Of a DNA stretch of 64,000 bases, positions 62,191 to 64,000 are shown one piece after another. The notes under the pieces were generated by a model. The model did not search any database. It was not told where the DNA came from and saw only the letters and a list, made by a program, of their open reading frames with translations. The stretch's first letter is position 1. The number at the start of each line of letters is the position of its first letter. This stretch comes from an uncultured Bacteroidia bacterium. Its GTDB lineage: Bacteria > Bacteroidota > Bacteroidia > J057 > CALAJH01. Where the stretch lies: contig CALAJH010000029.1 of NCBI GenBank assembly GCA_937922655.1, positions 1 through 64,000 on the forward strand, read 5' to 3'. The position numbers were made by a program, and so were the translations under genes.

Positions 62191-63086
62191 TGAAAATATT
62201 ATTGACGGTATTGACGCTGACGGCCGGCGCCCATGCCGTGATGGCACAATTTTATTCTTTGCAAACGCTTTCGGCCCCTTACCATCCACTCGAAAACCCC
62301 ACGCCCCTCCTCGACGAACAAGGCCGGCTTACGTCCGAAACCCGCCTCCCGATTTACGACTTCTTTTTTCCTCTCTTTGGCGACACCATGACCTTCATGA
62401 TGCTTACGCCCCATTACATCGGTTTTGAACGCCTATGGGAAATGGGCGCCGTCGCCCTCGCAATGGATGTTCAAATCTTGAACAACACGGAAATTTCCTA
62501 CGTCAAAGAAGGCCCGCAACGTGCCCAAACCCTTACCGTCCAATGGAAAAACGCCGGTTTTGGCAACGACATTTCCAAATCCGACTTTTTCGACGCGCAA
62601 CTGACGCTTGACGAGCAGACGGGCTGTATCGAAATTCATTTCGGAGCCAACCGCGTCTCCTACCCCGAACGATATCTGGGGCTCAACGTCTACCGCCATT
62701 CGAGTTTCGACGAAACGCCGACGCACGCCGCAGGCCTCTCGGGCGTTCCCGACGCCGCGTATTTGGCCGATGGCGGACATTTGTGGGGTGTGGCGCAGTC
62801 GGGTACCAAATATCAAATTTGTCCCTCGGGTTATTTGCGTCGTTCGCACGACCAAGAGCCGCAGGCCCGCGTCGCCGTCTACCCCAACCCCGCGACCGAC
62901 GTCTTGAACGTTCAAGCGCCCGACGGGCCGCTTGAATTTACTCTTTACGATGCGCAAGGAAGACGCGTCGTCCGAACCGAATCCCGCCAAATCGACCTCG
63001 CCCCGACTCCCCGGGGATTGTATTATTTGGTCGTTGAAGAGCACACGACGGGGCGGCGCTTTATCCAAAGCGTTATTAAGCAATGA
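62187..63086 (+). CDS. secreted protein with T9SS type A sorting domain
   Basis: 299 residues. Signal peptide MMKILLTVLTLTAGAHAVMAQ. A ~200-residue beta-rich domain (DFFFPLFGDTMTFMML, DAQLTLDEQTGCIEIHFGANRV) leads to the type A sorting domain at about 225-299 (VAVYPNPATDVLNVQAPDGPLEFTLYDAQGRRVVR ... RGLYYLVVEEHTTGRRFIQSVIKQ). Overlaps the TerB-like stop by four bases. No enzymatic motif. Confidence 0.85.
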   Translation: MMKILLTVLTLTAGAHAVMAQFYSLQTLSAPYHPLENPTPLLDEQGRLTSETRLPIYDFFFPLFGDTMTFMMLTPHYIGFERLWEMGAVALAMDVQILNNTEISYVKEGPQRAQTLTVQWKNAGFGNDISKSDFFDAQLTLDEQTGCIEIHFGANRVSYPERYLGLNVYRHSSFDETPTHAAGLSGVPDAAYLADGGHLWGVAQSGTKYQICPSGYLRRSHDQEPQARVAVYPNPATDVLNVQAPDGPLEFTLYDAQGRRVVRTESRQIDLAPTPRGLYYLVVEEHTTGRRFIQSVIKQ

Positions 63087-63103
63087 TTTGTATTTCCAAT
63101 CGA

Positions 63104-64000
63104 ATGAAATTTTTTACTCTCGTCTTATTTTTTTTCGTGGCATCGTCGGGGCTTTGGGCGCAATCCTCAACTTCCGCCCGTGTCGCGTACGAAAACTTCG
63201 TTCGGCAATATCTTCATCGTTCCGACAAAACGTCCGTCGACGGACAAAAATACATCATTCCCGTAGTCGTCCACGTCGTCTACTCCGAACCTGAAAATCG
63301 GGTGAGCGAGGCACAGGTGCGTTCGGAATTCGAACATTTACGTAAATTGTATCGTCGCATTCCGGGTACTTACGGTTTTGGCGCGGGCGCCGATACGCGC
63401 ATCGAATTTGAACTTGCGACCGTCGCGCCCGACGGCAGTCCCACCGAAGGCATTACCTATACTCAAAACGCCGAATACGCCGACCTTCAGGTGGGCCCCG
63501 ACCCCAATGCCGACTACCCCGCCTCCGAAAACGTCGCTTTAAAAACCCTCGTCGGTTGGGACAGAAACAAATATCTTAATATTTGGGTGGTGGAAAAAAT
63601 CACCGTGCTTTCCGATGCGGCCGAGCTGGCGGGTTACGCGCAGTTTCCGTGGGAGGAGGCGACGACGACCGACGGGGTCGTGATTGCCGCCGACCGTTTT
63701 GGAAGCAGCGCCGCGCCGGGCTCGAAAGCTTTGTATCGTTACGACTACACCACGGCTAAAAATCTTGGGCATTGGCTCGGCCTGCTCGACGTCTATACCT
63801 CCGGCGGATGCACCCCGGACGACTGCTCGCAAACCGGCGACCTCGTTTGTGATACGCCCCCGTCTTACAGTCGGCCCAAACGCACCGACGAACGCATCAA
63901 CAGTTGCAATCTCGAAGCCGGCGGCGACCGCCCCGATTTGGCCCGCAACATCATGGAAAACTGCTTCCAACCCATGGCCCCCAACCAATTCACCGCCGGT
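63104..64000 (+). CDS. M43 (pappalysin-like) metalloprotease-fold protein with destroyed active site, 3' truncated by window
   Basis: At least 299 residues; the end lies beyond the window. Signal peptide MKFFTLVLFFFVASSGLWAQ. Family marks: YIIPVVVHVVYSEPENRVSEAQV at the N-terminus, RIEFELATVAPDGSPTEGITYTQ, KYLNIWVVE, LAGYAQFPWEEATTTDGVVIAADRFG, LVCDTPP and the Met-turn NIMENCF near the end. The zinc motif, HEVGHWLGLYH in active members, reads KNLGHWLGLLD (219-229): first His to Lys 219, catalytic Glu to Asn 220, His 223 kept and third His to Asp 229. It therefore looks like a pseudoprotease with an intact fold, and a single-base sequencing error cannot explain three changes. It follows the T9SS cargo at 62187 by 17 bases, so may be part of the same transcript; a C-terminal T9SS domain is likely but not visible. 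Confidence 0.85.
   Translation, partial: MKFFTLVLFFFVASSGLWAQSSTSARVAYENFVRQYLHRSDKTSVDGQKYIIPVVVHVVYSEPENRVSEAQVRSEFEHLRKLYRRIPGTYGFGAGADTRIEFELATVAPDGSPTEGITYTQNAEYADLQVGPDPNADYPASENVALKTLVGWDRNKYLNIWVVEKITVLSDAAELAGYAQFPWEEATTTDGVVIAADRFGSSAAPGSKALYRYDYTTAKNLGHWLGLLDVYTSGGCTPDDCSQTGDLVCDTPPSYSRPKRTDERINSCNLEAGGDRPDLARNIMENCFQPMAPNQFTAG

Noticed and set aside
1-64000. Mobile element, prophage or CRISPR content
   Set aside because: No transposase, integrase, terminal inverted repeats, att-like duplications or spaced short direct repeats were seen; repeats found are protein-coding or intergenic hairpins.

Overview
The window comes from a member of the Bacteroidota, probably of the broad Cytophagia/Saprospiria/Chitinophagia type. 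The evidence is: gliding-motility genes gldF, gldG and gldH; several secreted proteins with type IX secretion system (T9SS) sorting domains of both type A (YPNP...G...) and type B (CHU_C, gliding motility-associated C-terminal domain); a 2492-residue SprB-like repeat adhesin; a TamL/AsmA envelope pair; and -7 promoter elements of the Bacteroidota type (TAnnTTTG). Base composition is moderately GC-rich and codon use looks even throughout. I see no insertion sequence, phage, CRISPR array, rRNA or tRNA. This looks like ordinary, compact chromosome rather than an accessory island.

Layout. 1-3.6 kb: end of an unknown gene, a polytopic GT-C-like membrane protein, and a stand-alone GT51 peptidoglycan transglycosylase. 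3.7-11.2 kb: a cytochrome c/copper monooxygenase-like/dockerin-like fusion, cysS, a GT4 glycosyltransferase, metG, and a dolichol-phosphate-mannose-synthase-like GT2. 11.4-15.7 kb: a T9SS cargo protein, a Bax inhibitor-1 family protein, hslV and a hotdog thioesterase. 15.8-19.4 kb: a two-gene NERD-nuclease / TPR-cold-shock cassette and a lipoprotein. 19.6-24.7 kb: a beta-propeller T9SS cargo, a SpoU-type RNA methyltransferase, DUF4286, peroxiredoxin, smpB and rpsT. 24.9-37.4 kb: gldH with a GNAT, a C-terminal-heme cytochrome and an XRE-like regulator; gldG-gldF on the other strand; and divergently the giant SprB-like protein.

37.4-46.3 kb: panB-tilS, a CHU_C protein, an Nfu-type Fe-S protein, a lipoprotein, coaD and an AlkB-type integral-membrane monooxygenase. 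46.5-54.9 kb: a 'propeller + SpoIIE phosphatase' sensor, a 5'-nucleotidase-family metallophosphatase coupled to a LolC/E-like permease, a leucine-rich-repeat protein, DUF2461 and a degenerate ThiE/TenI-like protein. 55-64 kb: tamL, an AsmA-like protein with a TolA-like charged tail, DUF2795, a TerB-like protein, a T9SS cargo, and an M43 (pappalysin-like) protein cut by the window edge.

Genes working together: gldF/gldG (transporter-like gliding complex) and gldH (gliding lipoprotein) fit with the SprB-like surface adhesin next to them and with the T9SS cargo proteins; TamL and the AsmA-like protein fit outer-membrane assembly and lipid homeostasis. The most interesting observations are the recurring TAnnTTTG-N5-ATG arrangement that implies leaderless mRNAs, an M43 protein whose zinc/catalytic motif is destroyed (pseudoprotease), the NERD/TPR-CSD cassette, the three-module cytochrome-copper-dockerin protein, a 13-codon leader ORF overlapping the tamL start, and a terminator whose U-tract abuts the start codon of the next gene.
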